From Pseudomonas sp. Root562 (GTDB lineage: Bacteria > Pseudomonadota > Gammaproteobacteria > Pseudomonadales > Pseudomonadaceae), in assembly GCF_001427125.1 (NCBI RefSeq), contig NZ_LMGK01000006.1:62471-126470 (forward strand): 64,000 nucleotides of DNA, written 5' to 3'. The position numbers and the translations under genes are program-made. Below the pieces are notes generated by a model, which ran no database searches, was not told where the DNA came from, and was given only the letters and a program-made list of their open reading frames with translations. Of this stretch, positions 50,571 to 58,701 are shown piece by piece (the first letter of the stretch is position 1; every line of letters begins with the position of its first letter).

Positions 50571-51128
50571 ATGAACGTGGCTGATTCCAAGCGTTGCTTT
50601 GGACATCGTCTGTCGAGATGCTGGCTGTTCGCGTTGTTGCTGGCGGTACCTTGCTGGGCGGATTGGCGTCCCGCACTGCCAGACGGGCGTCTGTTGGGCA
50701 GCGGCGACTTTACCTGGTTCGGCGTGAGTCTCTACACAGCGCGTTTGTGGAGCCCAGGGATGCCGATGACCTGGGACCAGCCTTTTGCACTCGAACTGGT
50801 TTATCACCGTGCCCTTTCCCGGGACGCACTGGTTGAGGCCAGCCTCAAGGAAATGCGTCGCATGGCAAAGGCTCGTCCAGATGAGCCCACACTCCAACGC
50901 TGGTCCAGTGAAATGCGTGATGCCTTCGTCGATGTTCGGCCGGGAATGCGCATTACCGGGCTTTACCATCCGGGTAAAGGCTGCACTTTCTTCGTCGACG
51001 GCCAACTGCGCCGGCGGGTCGAGGACCCTGCATTCGCCCGTGCCTTCTTCGACATTTGGCTGGACCCGCGTACTCGGGACAAAGAACTGCGTCAACGCCT
51101 GCTGGGGATGGCCGGGCCGGCGGAGTGA
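50571..51128 (+). CDS. Chalcone-isomerase-like periplasmic protein
   Basis: This 185-aa protein has a signal peptide (about residues 1-30, ending PCWAD) and a chalcone-isomerase-like fold: LLGSGDFTWFGVSLYTARLWSPG, FALELVYHRALSRDALVEASLKEM, FVDVRPGMRITGLYHPGKGCTFFVDG. Members of this bacterial group lack flavonoid isomerase activity and may bind lipids or haem. It is the first gene of a light-operator-controlled pair; the lipoprotein follows 10 bases later. Confidence 0.85.
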   Translation: MNVADSKRCFGHRLSRCWLFALLLAVPCWADWRPALPDGRLLGSGDFTWFGVSLYTARLWSPGMPMTWDQPFALELVYHRALSRDALVEASLKEMRRMAKARPDEPTLQRWSSEMRDAFVDVRPGMRITGLYHPGKGCTFFVDGQLRRRVEDPAFARAFFDIWLDPRTRDKELRQRLLGMAGPAE

Positions 51129-51138
51129 GGAGGTTGAG

Positions 51139-51675
51139 ATGCGTCGATTAGCGGTACTGCTCGTTAGCCTGTTGCTGGTCAGCTGTAACAACGTTGGCGT
51201 GGACCACTACGCGAAGGAGCGACCCGCCCTGGATCTGGTGGCCTTTTTCTCCCGGCCGGTACAGGCTTGGGGGTTGTTCCAGAATCGCTCGGGCGAGGTG
51301 GTCAAACGTTTCCATGTCCAGATTGAAAGTCGCGTCGAAGGACAACAATTGATCCTCGACGAGCGATTTCTCTACAGCGATGGCACGCGTCAGCGGCGTA
51401 CCTGGACGCTGGAACGGACCGGTTCCGGGCGTTGGCGTGGCCGTGCGGACGATGTCGTCGGAGAGGCCAGCGGCGAGATCGCGGGCAACGCGCTGCACTG
51501 GCGCTACCGCCTTGACCTGCCGGTTGACGGCCGGCATTGGGAAGTGGATATGGACGACTGGATGTACCTGATGGACGAAGACACGATCATCAATCGCACG
51601 ACTATGAGCAAGCTTGGCGTCGAGTTGGGACAGGTGATCCTGTTCTTTCGTCGCCAGCCGGCGGCATCTCCCTGA
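51139..51675 (+). CDS. DUF3833 lipoprotein
   Basis: This 178-aa protein has a signal peptide with lipobox LLLVSC (Cys at residue 16), then a lipocalin-like beta domain with FFSRPVQAWGLFQNRSGEVVKRFHVQIE, DERFLYSDGTRQRRTWTL and DDWMYLMDEDTIINRTTMSKLGVELGQVILFF, which is diagnostic for DUF3833. It is probably an envelope protein handling a lipid. It is convergent with the DUF2878 gene, 47 bases away. Confidence 0.87.
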   Translation: MRRLAVLLVSLLLVSCNNVGVDHYAKERPALDLVAFFSRPVQAWGLFQNRSGEVVKRFHVQIESRVEGQQLILDERFLYSDGTRQRRTWTLERTGSGRWRGRADDVVGEASGEIAGNALHWRYRLDLPVDGRHWEVDMDDWMYLMDEDTIINRTTMSKLGVELGQVILFFRRQPAASP

Positions 51676-51722
51676 ACCCACGATGGCCGAGCCGAGCAGG
51701 CGCTATTCGCCCATTGGAAAGA

Positions 51723-52211
51723 TCAGCGCCGAGCCGCCAGTCGCAGGATAAGCGGCATCCATACAGCCCAAAGCGGCGCGAGCAGCAGGACTGTGCCCAA
51801 AGTGCCCCAAGGCAGACCGACACCCGCCAACGATGCGCCGGCGATGTAAGCCGGGGGACCGCCGCACATGCCCAGTAGCGCGCCGTACCAGATGGGATGT
51901 CGAGCCCAGGCCAGGCTATGGCGAAGTCCACTGGCCAGCACCAGCCACAGTACCGCCAGCCATAGAGGTAAGGGGCGCTGGGCAAAATCGAAAACGCCCA
52001 GCGCACCCAGGCCGGCATCCAGTGCGCAGCCTGCCATTGCCACACAGACCAGCGTGGTTGCTTCCTCGCGCGGCCGCGGGCAAGCAGCCACATGCACCAA
52101 CAAACCTGCCGCCACCGGGAGCAGCAGCCAGGGATGCCGCTCGCTCAGCACGCAAGCCCACCACGCGGCTTGCATCCACAGTGCGTTGCCGATCAACCAG
52201 GCCCGGCTCAT
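51723..52211 (-). CDS. DUF2878 integral membrane protein
   Basis: The 162-aa product has about five hydrophobic segments (MSRAWLIGNALWMQAAWWACVL, then four more to residue 155) and ends LRLAARR. DUF2878 proteins are inner-membrane proteins of unknown function and recur with the CFA-synthase-like and DUF1365 genes. The ATG overlaps the stop of the methyltransferase gene (TGATG); it is the last gene of the minus-strand light operon. Confidence 0.85.
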   Translation of the reverse strand: MSRAWLIGNALWMQAAWWACVLSERHPWLLLPVAAGLLVHVAACPRPREEATTLVCVAMAGCALDAGLGALGVFDFAQRPLPLWLAVLWLVLASGLRHSLAWARHPIWYGALLGMCGGPPAYIAGASLAGVGLPWGTLGTVLLLAPLWAVWMPLILRLAARR

Positions 52212-53470
52212 CAGGCACCCGGCAGCGAAGCTCGACGTGCGGCCGGGGCTGCCCAGAGCAGTTGCGCGACGCCAATTGCGCGCTCCTCGAAACCGCCCTG
52301 GCAATAACACAGGTAGAACTCCCAGAGGCGTTGAAATGTTTCGTCATAGCCCAGCTCAAGCAACGCGGTGCGCGACTGGCGCAAGTTGTCGCGCCAGTGC
52401 TGCAGAGTCCGCGCATAGTCCTGTCCGAAGTCCTCCATGTGCACCAGGTTCAACGTGGTATGGCAACTGGCGGTCTGCAGCATGACGCTCAAGGAGGGCA
52501 GGGCACCGCCGGGAAAGATATGGCGCTGAATGAAATCCACCGAGCGCTGGGCCTGTTCATAACGCTGGTCGCGAATGGTGATGGCCTGCAACAGCATCAA
52601 ACCGTCTTCTTTGAGCAGCGATGCACACCGACGGAAGTAAACCGGCAGATAGCGGTGCCCCACTGCCTCGATCATCTCGATCGAGACCAGTTTGTCGAAG
52701 CGTCCGCGCAGGTCGCGGTAATCCTCGCGCAGGACGGTAATGCGTTCTTGCAGGCCAAGATCGCGGACGCGCTGCACGGTATGGGCGTACTGCGCCTCGG
52801 ACAATGTGGTGGTCGTCACCCGGCACCCGTGACGGGTAGCGGCATGGATCGCCAGGCTACCCCATCCGGTACCGATCTCGAGCAGATGATCGTCGGGGCT
52901 CAGCGCGAGTTTCTCGCAGATACGCTCGAGTTTGTTCAGTTGGCCTTGCTCCAGGCTCTGCTCCAGACTGTCGAACATTGCTGCCGAGTACATCATGGTC
53001 GGGTCCAGCAGCCGCTCGAACAGGGCATTGCCCAAATCGTAATGAGCGAGAATATTGCGCCGCGCGCCTTGCCTGTTGTTTCGATTGAACCAATGCAGCA
53101 GGCGCAGGACCGGTCGACCCAGGCGCGCCAACCCGCCATCAAGGGCGTCGAGCACTTCCAGGTTGGCGACGAAGAGTCGGGTGACCGCCGCCAGGTCCGG
53201 CGTTCGCCAGTAGCCGTGGATGTAAGCTTCACCGGCACCGATCGAGCCGTTGGCAGCCACCATGCCCCAAGCTGCTTCGTCGAAGATCTCGACCTCGGCG
53301 TGCAGTGTGCTGCCGGCATCGCCAAACAGCCACTGTCGGCCCTGATAGATCAGGCGCAGACGTCCTTGGCGCAGGTTGCGCAGTTGGGAGAGCACGGCGC
53401 TTCTGCCCAGGCCGCCGAACAACGGCGCCAAGCCAAAGGATTTACTGACGCTCAGAGTTGGATCGGACAT
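52211..53470 (-). CDS. Cyclopropane-fatty-acyl-phospholipid-synthase-like methyltransferase
   Basis: This 419-aa protein has an N-terminal lipid-binding-type domain and a SAM-dependent methyltransferase domain (HYDLGNALFERLLDPTMMYSAAMF, SAM loop LLEIGTGWGSLAIHAA, TLSEAQ, and SIEMIEAVGHRYLPVYF). The family includes CFA synthases and UfaM, the methyltransferase of furan-fatty-acid synthesis. With the FAD oxidoreductase partner, a UfaM-like role is plausible. The ATG at 53470 lies within the end of the DUF1365 gene (29-base overlap), behind GGAG. Confidence 0.88.
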   Translation of the reverse strand: MSDPTLSVSKSFGLAPLFGGLGRSAVLSQLRNLRQGRLRLIYQGRQWLFGDAGSTLHAEVEIFDEAAWGMVAANGSIGAGEAYIHGYWRTPDLAAVTRLFVANLEVLDALDGGLARLGRPVLRLLHWFNRNNRQGARRNILAHYDLGNALFERLLDPTMMYSAAMFDSLEQSLEQGQLNKLERICEKLALSPDDHLLEIGTGWGSLAIHAATRHGCRVTTTTLSEAQYAHTVQRVRDLGLQERITVLREDYRDLRGRFDKLVSIEMIEAVGHRYLPVYFRRCASLLKEDGLMLLQAITIRDQRYEQAQRSVDFIQRHIFPGGALPSLSVMLQTASCHTTLNLVHMEDFGQDYARTLQHWRDNLRQSRTALLELGYDETFQRLWEFYLCYCQGGFEERAIGVAQLLWAAPAARRASLPGA

Positions 53471-54257
53471 GCTCGGGCTCCTCGTGGAAGTCATGGCCAA
53501 GGTCTTGGCTGCTCTGACGGGTGGTGTGGGCAAAGAGTGGGGTGCGCTTGAGCAACAGGCACATGGCTTGCCAATAAATGGCACTGAGGGTACGCAGGCT
53601 CATCCAGGGGAAGGCCAGTACGTGTCGTCTCAATGCAGCGGCATCCAGCGGCTTGCGCTGCAGCGCCAGATCGGCCTCGAAGACTTTCTGTTCTTCGCGG
53701 TGGTTTTCCATGTGGATGCGCACGTGCGCGCCATCGATGTGGAAGCGCATGTGGTATTGCATGTCCATCGGCAAGAACGGCGAGACATGGAATTGCTTGC
53801 TGACCGAGAATTGTCGCGGCTGACCGGGCAGCACCGACAGCACATAGTGAAAACGCTCACGCCAAGGTGTGTTACGCACCTCCAGCACAATCGCTGCCAG
53901 GAGGCCATCGCTGTCGTGGCAAAAGTAGAAGCTCACCGGATTGAAAGAAATCCCCCAACTGCGCGGCTGGGTCAGCAAATGAATGGGGCCGCACGGCGCC
54001 TGGCCCAAGGCCTTGGCCACCACTTCGCGCACCGCGTCTTTCAAAGGTATGCCGCGACGAGTCCAGGCTGGCAGGTAATCGGTTTCTCGCCAGCTCAGCG
54101 GTGCCAGCCGAGTAGCACCGAGTAACGGAGACAGGCCCAGCAGCAATTGCTGTTCGTCCAGATCCAGGTAAAGCATGGCGCTGCGATAGCGGAATCCGTG
54201 GTACCGCGGCATCAGGCGTCGGTGGCTGACCCAACCGTAGCAAAGGCTGCTGTTCAC
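53442..54257 (-). CDS. DUF1365 family protein
   Basis: This 271-aa protein shows the DUF1365 pattern: Y(G)WVSHRRLMPRYHGFRYRSAMLYLDLDE, LLTQPRSWGISFNPVSFYFCHD, FHVSPFLPMDMQYHMRFHIDG. The biochemical role is unknown, but the gene is a constant partner of CFA-synthase-like genes in light and singlet-oxygen regulons. It overlaps the FAD oxidoreductase gene by four bases (ATGA) and the methyltransferase gene by 29. Confidence 0.88.
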   Translation of the reverse strand: MNSSLCYGWVSHRRLMPRYHGFRYRSAMLYLDLDEQQLLLGLSPLLGATRLAPLSWRETDYLPAWTRRGIPLKDAVREVVAKALGQAPCGPIHLLTQPRSWGISFNPVSFYFCHDSDGLLAAIVLEVRNTPWRERFHYVLSVLPGQPRQFSVSKQFHVSPFLPMDMQYHMRFHIDGAHVRIHMENHREEQKVFEADLALQRKPLDAAALRRHVLAFPWMSLRTLSAIYWQAMCLLLKRTPLFAHTTRQSSQDLGHDFHEEPEHVRSNSERQ

Positions 54258-55501
54258 AGGCGCTCCCCGAACCGTTCGGCGACGCCCAAAGCGCTGACCA
54301 CGCCATCCTCATGGAAGCCGTTGGCCCAGTAAGCGCCGCAGAAGTAGCTGTGCTGGTTTCCCTGTAGTTCACCCTGACGTGCCTGGGCCGCCATGGCGGC
54401 AAGGCTGTATTGCGGATGTGCGTAATCGAAGCGTGCCAAAACCTGCGACGGATCCACGCAATCGCCCTGATTGAGGCTTACGCAGAAGGTCACCGGTGCG
54501 TCGAGGCCTTGCAGAATATTCATGTTATAGGTCACGGCGGCCGGCGCGTGTGCCGGGCCGCCGAGACGATAGTTCCAGCTGGCCCAAGCCTTGCGCCGAC
54601 TGGGCAACAGGCGCGTGTCGGTGTGCAGCAATACTTCATTGGCGGCATAGGTCAGGGCTCCGAGCACCTCATGCTCGGTGGTCGTCGGTTTCTCCAGCAG
54701 CGCCAGAGCCTGGTCGCTATGGCAGGCGAACACGACTTTGTCGAAGCGTTCCTGGCCCGCGGCGCTGGTGATCACCACCCCGGTATCATCCCGGCGGACG
54801 CCCATCACCGGGCAATTGAGGCGAATGCGCTCGCTGAAGGTCCAGCACAACGGCTTCACATAACTGCGCGAGCCACCCTCGATCACCCGCCACTGCGGCC
54901 GCTGGCTGATCGAGAGCAGGCCGTGGTTGCGAAAGAAACGCACGAAAAAGTGCAGCGGAAAACGCAGCATATCGGCCCTTGATACCGACCAGATGGCCGA
55001 CCCCATGGGGACGATATAGTGATGGATGAAACGCTGCCCGTAGCCTCGCATGCTCAGGTAGTCGCCAAGGCTTATGGCTTGATCAATGCGGTGGTCGTCA
55101 AGGTCTGTTACCGCCTGGCGGTTGAAGCGCACGATATCGCGCAGCATCCCCCAGAAGCCCGGCGACAGCAGATTGCTGCGCTGTGCGAAAAGGGTGTCCA
55201 GATTATTGCCGTTGTACTCCAGACCGCTGTCCGGATCGTTCACGGAAAAGCTCATCTCGGTGGGGCGCGAGACGACTCCCAGGCGATCGAGCAAGCGAAT
55301 GAAGTTGGGGTAGGTCCAGTCGTTGAAAACGATGAAGCCGGTGTCCACGGCATAGCGCTGGCCCTGCCAATCAATGTCGACAGTATGGGTATGACCGCCA
55401 ATCCAGTCAGCCGCTTCGAACACGGTCACCTCATTGCTACGCGACAACAGATAGGCACAGGTCAGCCCAGAAATCCCGCTGCCGATAATGGCGATACGCA
55501 T
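54254..55501 (-). CDS. FAD-dependent oxidoreductase (amine-oxidase/desaturase fold)
   Basis: This 415-aa protein has the dinucleotide-binding motif IAIIGSGISGLTCAYLLS, then E-A followed by GGHTHTVDI, and a C-terminal FAD contact with FCGAYWANGFHEDGVVSALG. It belongs to the NAD(P)/FAD oxidoreductases found with CFA-like genes and could oxidise a methylated or unsaturated acyl chain. It is translationally coupled to the DUF1365 gene and lies 6 bases after the SDR gene. Confidence 0.88.
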   Translation of the reverse strand: MRIAIIGSGISGLTCAYLLSRSNEVTVFEAADWIGGHTHTVDIDWQGQRYAVDTGFIVFNDWTYPNFIRLLDRLGVVSRPTEMSFSVNDPDSGLEYNGNNLDTLFAQRSNLLSPGFWGMLRDIVRFNRQAVTDLDDHRIDQAISLGDYLSMRGYGQRFIHHYIVPMGSAIWSVSRADMLRFPLHFFVRFFRNHGLLSISQRPQWRVIEGGSRSYVKPLCWTFSERIRLNCPVMGVRRDDTGVVITSAAGQERFDKVVFACHSDQALALLEKPTTTEHEVLGALTYAANEVLLHTDTRLLPSRRKAWASWNYRLGGPAHAPAAVTYNMNILQGLDAPVTFCVSLNQGDCVDPSQVLARFDYAHPQYSLAAMAAQARQGELQGNQHSYFCGAYWANGFHEDGVVSALGVAERFGERL

Positions 55502-55507
55502 ATGACG

Positions 55508-56257
55508 CTATTCCTGTTCGGTTCGCGCCAGTCGACGGCCCAGGGCCAGGCGCCAACGCGCCGGCAGGGCGCCAAGCAAGCGCAGGACGAGAGTGAAGAG
55601 GCGTGGAAAGTTGATCTCCAGCGGTCGTCGCGTCAGGCGCGCGACGACATGCCGCGCAGCGCGGTCGGCCGTCCAGAGTTGTGGCATGGCAAAGGTATTG
55701 CGCCGAGTCAGGGGGGTGTCGATGAACCCCGGGCTGACCAGCGTTACATCAATGCCTTCGGCGTGTAGATCCAGGCGCAGGGATTCAACGAGATAACGCA
55801 GGGCCGCTTTGGACGCGCCATAGGCTCCGGCCCGCGGCAGCGCCAGCCAGGTCACTGAGCTGCCGATCACTACCAGATGGGGTCGGTGCCCGCGGCGCAG
55901 CAGTGGCAGTGCCGCCTGCAAACAGTAGCTGACCGCCAACAGGTTGGTACGCATCACGCGCTCGACTGTCTCGGCCTCGAACTTGCCCGGCACCAGGTAT
56001 TCGCAGGTGCCGGCGTTCAGAATCACCAGGTCCAGTGCGCCCCACGCCTGCTCGATGTTGTCGCAAATGGCCGAAACTTGACGCGGGTCAGCCACATCGC
56101 CGGTAGCGAGCAAGGCCCCTGGGTAGCGCAGCACGAGCGGCATCAGTGCTTCCGCCCGCCGCCCACCCAAGGCCACCGAATGGCCTTGCTCCAGAAGCCG
56201 TTCAGCCAGGGCGGCACCAAGGCCGCTGCTGGCCCCTGTCAGCCAGCAGCGACTCAT
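55508..56257 (-). CDS. SDR-family oxidoreductase of the light operon
   Basis: This 249-aa short-chain dehydrogenase has WLTGASSGLGAALAE, LNAGTCEYL, catalytic Ser (VIGSSVTWLA) and Y-G-A-S-K. The C terminus carries a membrane-associating hydrophobic/basic stretch (FPRLFTLVLRLLGALPARWRLALGRRL), which suggests a lipid substrate. It overlaps the SnoaL-like gene by four bases (ATGA). Confidence 0.88.
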   Translation of the reverse strand: MSRCWLTGASSGLGAALAERLLEQGHSVALGGRRAEALMPLVLRYPGALLATGDVADPRQVSAICDNIEQAWGALDLVILNAGTCEYLVPGKFEAETVERVMRTNLLAVSYCLQAALPLLRRGHRPHLVVIGSSVTWLALPRAGAYGASKAALRYLVESLRLDLHAEGIDVTLVSPGFIDTPLTRRNTFAMPQLWTADRAARHVVARLTRRPLEINFPRLFTLVLRLLGALPARWRLALGRRLARTEQE

Positions 56258-56676
56258 GCAAGCCTCCCTTTGATCCAGCCGATCACTGCGCCAAGTACGG
56301 GAACGTGCTCGTAGATCAGGGCACCGGCATCGAAATAGTCGTGGTGCAGGTAGACATGCGTTGCCCAGCGCAGGTGGCTGCAGCCTTGCAGACTGATCGG
56401 CTGGCCACGGGACAGGCGCGGATGACGGAAGTGCAGGTTCCAGCGCAGATAACCTTGACCGGGGGCGGTTTCATCCACGTCCAGGAGTTCGTAGCGGATA
56501 TCCTCGACGTTGCTGTACAGGTTTTCAAAATAGCTACGCAGTGCCGGCAGGCCATTGAGTTGGTGCAACGGATCACGAAATTGAACGTTGTTGCTGTACA
56601 GCTCGCCCAGTTTATCCAGGCAATCAGCGTTCAGCGTTGTGAACGTGTCAGCGAAATGGCGGAGATATGCAGACAT
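56254..56676 (-). CDS. SnoaL/NTF2-like protein
   Basis: The 140-aa product has an NTF2-like fold: FADTFTTLNADCLDKLGELYSNNVQFRDPLHQLNGLPALRSYFENLY, then strands with GYLRWNLHFRH and LRWATHVYLHHDYFDAGALIYEHVP. It is the first gene of the minus-strand light operon (SnoaL, SDR, FAD, DUF1365, methyltransferase, DUF2878). Its ATG is 20 bases from the nearer operator. Confidence 0.85.
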   Translation of the reverse strand: MSAYLRHFADTFTTLNADCLDKLGELYSNNVQFRDPLHQLNGLPALRSYFENLYSNVEDIRYELLDVDETAPGQGYLRWNLHFRHPRLSRGQPISLQGCSHLRWATHVYLHHDYFDAGALIYEHVPVLGAVIGWIKGRLA

Positions 56677-56695
56677 GGCCGGCTCCAGGCAAAAT

Positions 56696-56719
56696 TGTAC
56701 AAGTTGAGAAAACTGTACA
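56696..56719. promoter_or_regulatory. Promoter-proximal light operator
   Basis: TGTACA-N12-TGTACA is a perfect inverted repeat, 20 bases upstream of the SnoaL-like ATG. It matches the operator form at 50522-50545. MerR-type regulators bind such sites between -35 and -10. Confidence 0.78.
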
Positions 56720-56746
56720 GGTTTACCTGAAGCCTACGGGGAAAAT

Positions 56747-56770
56747 TGTACAAGTCAATATTCTTGTACA
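56747..56770. promoter_or_regulatory. Promoter-distal light operator
   Basis: This is a second TGTACA-N12-TGTACA, 51 bases upstream of the first (about five helical turns), with TTGACT just beside it on the minus strand as a possible -35. Paired operators suggest cooperative binding. Confidence 0.75.
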
Positions 56771-56791
56771 CTTTTTGTATCGGTCGTTGCG

Positions 56792-57247
56792 TTACTTGTC
56801 TTGACCGCCAAGCCTTGCCAGTTGACGGCGAAGATCAGCCACTTCGGTCTCAAGCGACTGAACTCTTTCCAGAGCGGCAATCTTTTCGCTGACGTCGTGC
56901 TGTATGCCAATGTAGTAGGTCAACTGATCGGCATCGTTGTACACGGGAGTGATAGACAACTCGTTCCAGAACAGGCTGCCATCCTTACGGTAGTTGCGCA
57001 GCACCTGACGGCAGGGCTGACCGAGGCGGATGGCGTCGCGGATTGCGTTGAGGCTGGCCTGGTCATGATCGGCTCCCTGCAGGAACCGGCAATCCTGATA
57101 GAGTATTTCGTCGGCACTGTAGCCGGTCAGGCGCTCGAAGGCAGGGTTGGCATAGATGAGAATGCTGTCACTGCCTTCCTGCTCGGCCACGACGATGCCG
57201 TCATTGGAGGCTTCGACCATAAGTTGCAGGAGTTTGGCGTCAATCAT
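56792..57247 (-). CDS. Short LOV blue-light photoreceptor (PpSB-LOV/PplS-like)
   Basis: The 151-aa product starts MIDAKLLQLMVEASNDGIVVAEQ and has a LOV (PAS) core with the flavin-adduct cysteine C53 in YQDCRFLQG, then RNYRKDGSLFWNELSITPV and an IGIQHDVSE strand, followed by a C-terminal coiled-coil helix. It closely follows the short LOV proteins of P. putida in length and Cys53 position. It has no effector domain; dimer helices are the output. It is encoded divergently from the MerR regulator, whose activity it probably modulates. The frame extends upstream, but homology fixes this ATG. Confidence 0.9.
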   Translation of the reverse strand: MIDAKLLQLMVEASNDGIVVAEQEGSDSILIYANPAFERLTGYSADEILYQDCRFLQGADHDQASLNAIRDAIRLGQPCRQVLRNYRKDGSLFWNELSITPVYNDADQLTYYIGIQHDVSEKIAALERVQSLETEVADLRRQLARLGGQDK

Positions 57248-57408
57248 GGTCCGGGCTCGCTGTAGTTCGAGGATTTGCCTCACAGCGTAGTCGTCAGCGA
57301 CAGCCATGCCTAGATGGCAAGACGCAGGAACCCGGACCGCGATTGGCTGGTTAAATAGCGCCATGCCTGGTTTAGAATGGCGACACACTCAGGATGTAAC
57401 GACTTTCA

Positions 57409-58326
57409 ATGACCGAGCCCCTCGAATCCGCCTCCGACGACGCCTTGCTCCCCATGCGCGAAGTCGCCAGCCTGACTGGCGTCAACCCGATCACCCTGCG
57501 GGCATGGGAGCGTCGCCACGGATTGATCCGACCTGTTCGCACGGTAGGTGGGCATCGCCTGTATTCGCAGCAAGACATCGAACATATACGCAGCATCATG
57601 CTCTGGACCAGCCGAGGTCTGCCAATCAGCAAGATTGGCGCTTTGCTCAACCGGCAGCAGAACACGCCGGAGCTCGCTGTCACAGACGCGGCCGAAGCCC
57701 CTCTGCTCCAATGGCAACAGGCAATTCATCGTGCCACGCAGGCTTTTGATGGCGCCGAGCTGGAGCGCCTTCACGGGCAACTGTTCACGATCTACCCGAA
57801 GGCTACGGTACTGGCGGCTGTTCTGCTGCCGGTCTGGCGCAGCCTGGCAGTTGGCGATGCTTTCGGTCGACGCAGTCAGTGGCTGTTCCTGGACGCCTTC
57901 TTTCGTGCGCGGTTGTTATTGCGACTGCAGATGAACCCGGGCAACGGTGCTTGCGTGCTGCTGGCCGACGGCTCTGGCCATGCACACGAACTGGAGCTGT
58001 TGTGCGCCGGCTTGTTGATGAGCAACGACCAGCTGCGCATTGAAGTGCTGAGCCCGGGCCAGCCCCTGGAAGAACTGCCATTGCTGTGTACAGCGATTCA
58101 GCCCGCCGCGCTGGTGTTGTTGGTCCAGACGCCACTGCAGGCCGATGCGCACAAGCGACTGCGTGCCCTTCAAATGGGCGTTACGTGCCCATTGGCCTTG
58201 GTCGGCGACGCAGCTGCCGCTTCGTCGTCAGGGCTTCGTGGTTCTTCAATTGCCGTATTGGGCAACGACGAAGCGAGTATTTTGCCCAGGCTGGAAGCCT
58301 TGGTAAGGGGAACGCTGCAAATATGA
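57409..58326 (+). CDS. MerR-family light-responsive regulator (LitR/PplR-like)
   Basis: This 305-aa protein has a MerR DNA-binding domain (residues 14-80: MREVASLTGVNPITLRAWERRHGLIRPVRTVGGHRLYS) and a C-terminal region that looks like a degenerate cobalamin-binding domain (about 95-300). I do not see a clear cobalamin-ligand His motif, which fits the B12-independent class that works with a separate LOV protein. It should repress, in the dark, the two operons carrying TRTACA-N12-TGTAYA. Gene placement beside the LOV gene supports this. Confidence 0.85.
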   Translation: MTEPLESASDDALLPMREVASLTGVNPITLRAWERRHGLIRPVRTVGGHRLYSQQDIEHIRSIMLWTSRGLPISKIGALLNRQQNTPELAVTDAAEAPLLQWQQAIHRATQAFDGAELERLHGQLFTIYPKATVLAAVLLPVWRSLAVGDAFGRRSQWLFLDAFFRARLLLRLQMNPGNGACVLLADGSGHAHELELLCAGLLMSNDQLRIEVLSPGQPLEELPLLCTAIQPAALVLLVQTPLQADAHKRLRALQMGVTCPLALVGDAAAASSSGLRGSSIAVLGNDEASILPRLEALVRGTLQI

Positions 58327-58559
58327 ATTTGGCGTTTCAGCTAAGCAGGTTTATCTGAAACGGCATTACTGATTCCGTCCAGCTCCTGCCACGGGTTGGA
58401 TAGAGAACCCTTCCTGGGACACTGGGAAATGTGAGGAAACTCCAGTGTTCTGTCTGACTCGGATTGCTCTGCCTTGCAGTTCCTGCAGACGACCTTTGTT
58501 TGCGAAAGAATCCAGTTTCCATGCCATGCAAGGAGTTTTTCAGAGGGTGACATGGTCAT

Positions 58560-58610
58560 GAAACCTCTACAAATACTGTACAGATTTTTCTGTATTGTAG
58601 AGGTTTTTTG
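58560..58610 (+). terminator. Terminator-like hairpin after the MerR gene
   Basis: AAACCTCTACA...TGTAGAGGTTTTTT gives an 11-bp stem, extended by ATAC(T)GTACAG/CTGTAT, before a T-run. It is 234 bases past the MerR stop. The remaining space to 58701 holds no gene I can support. Confidence 0.7.
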
Positions 58611-58701
58611 TCCGTTTCCAATCGACTTTGTGAGCAGCTCCACACAAATAGATGAGGATTTTCGGTGGTCACTCACGCGGTGCCCACCGAAAATCTGCAC
58701 T

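Noticed and set aside
58579..58600. Possible fourth light operator (TGTACA followed by TGTATT)
   Set aside because: The spacing is 8 rather than 12 bases, and the sequence forms the stem of a terminator-like hairpin.
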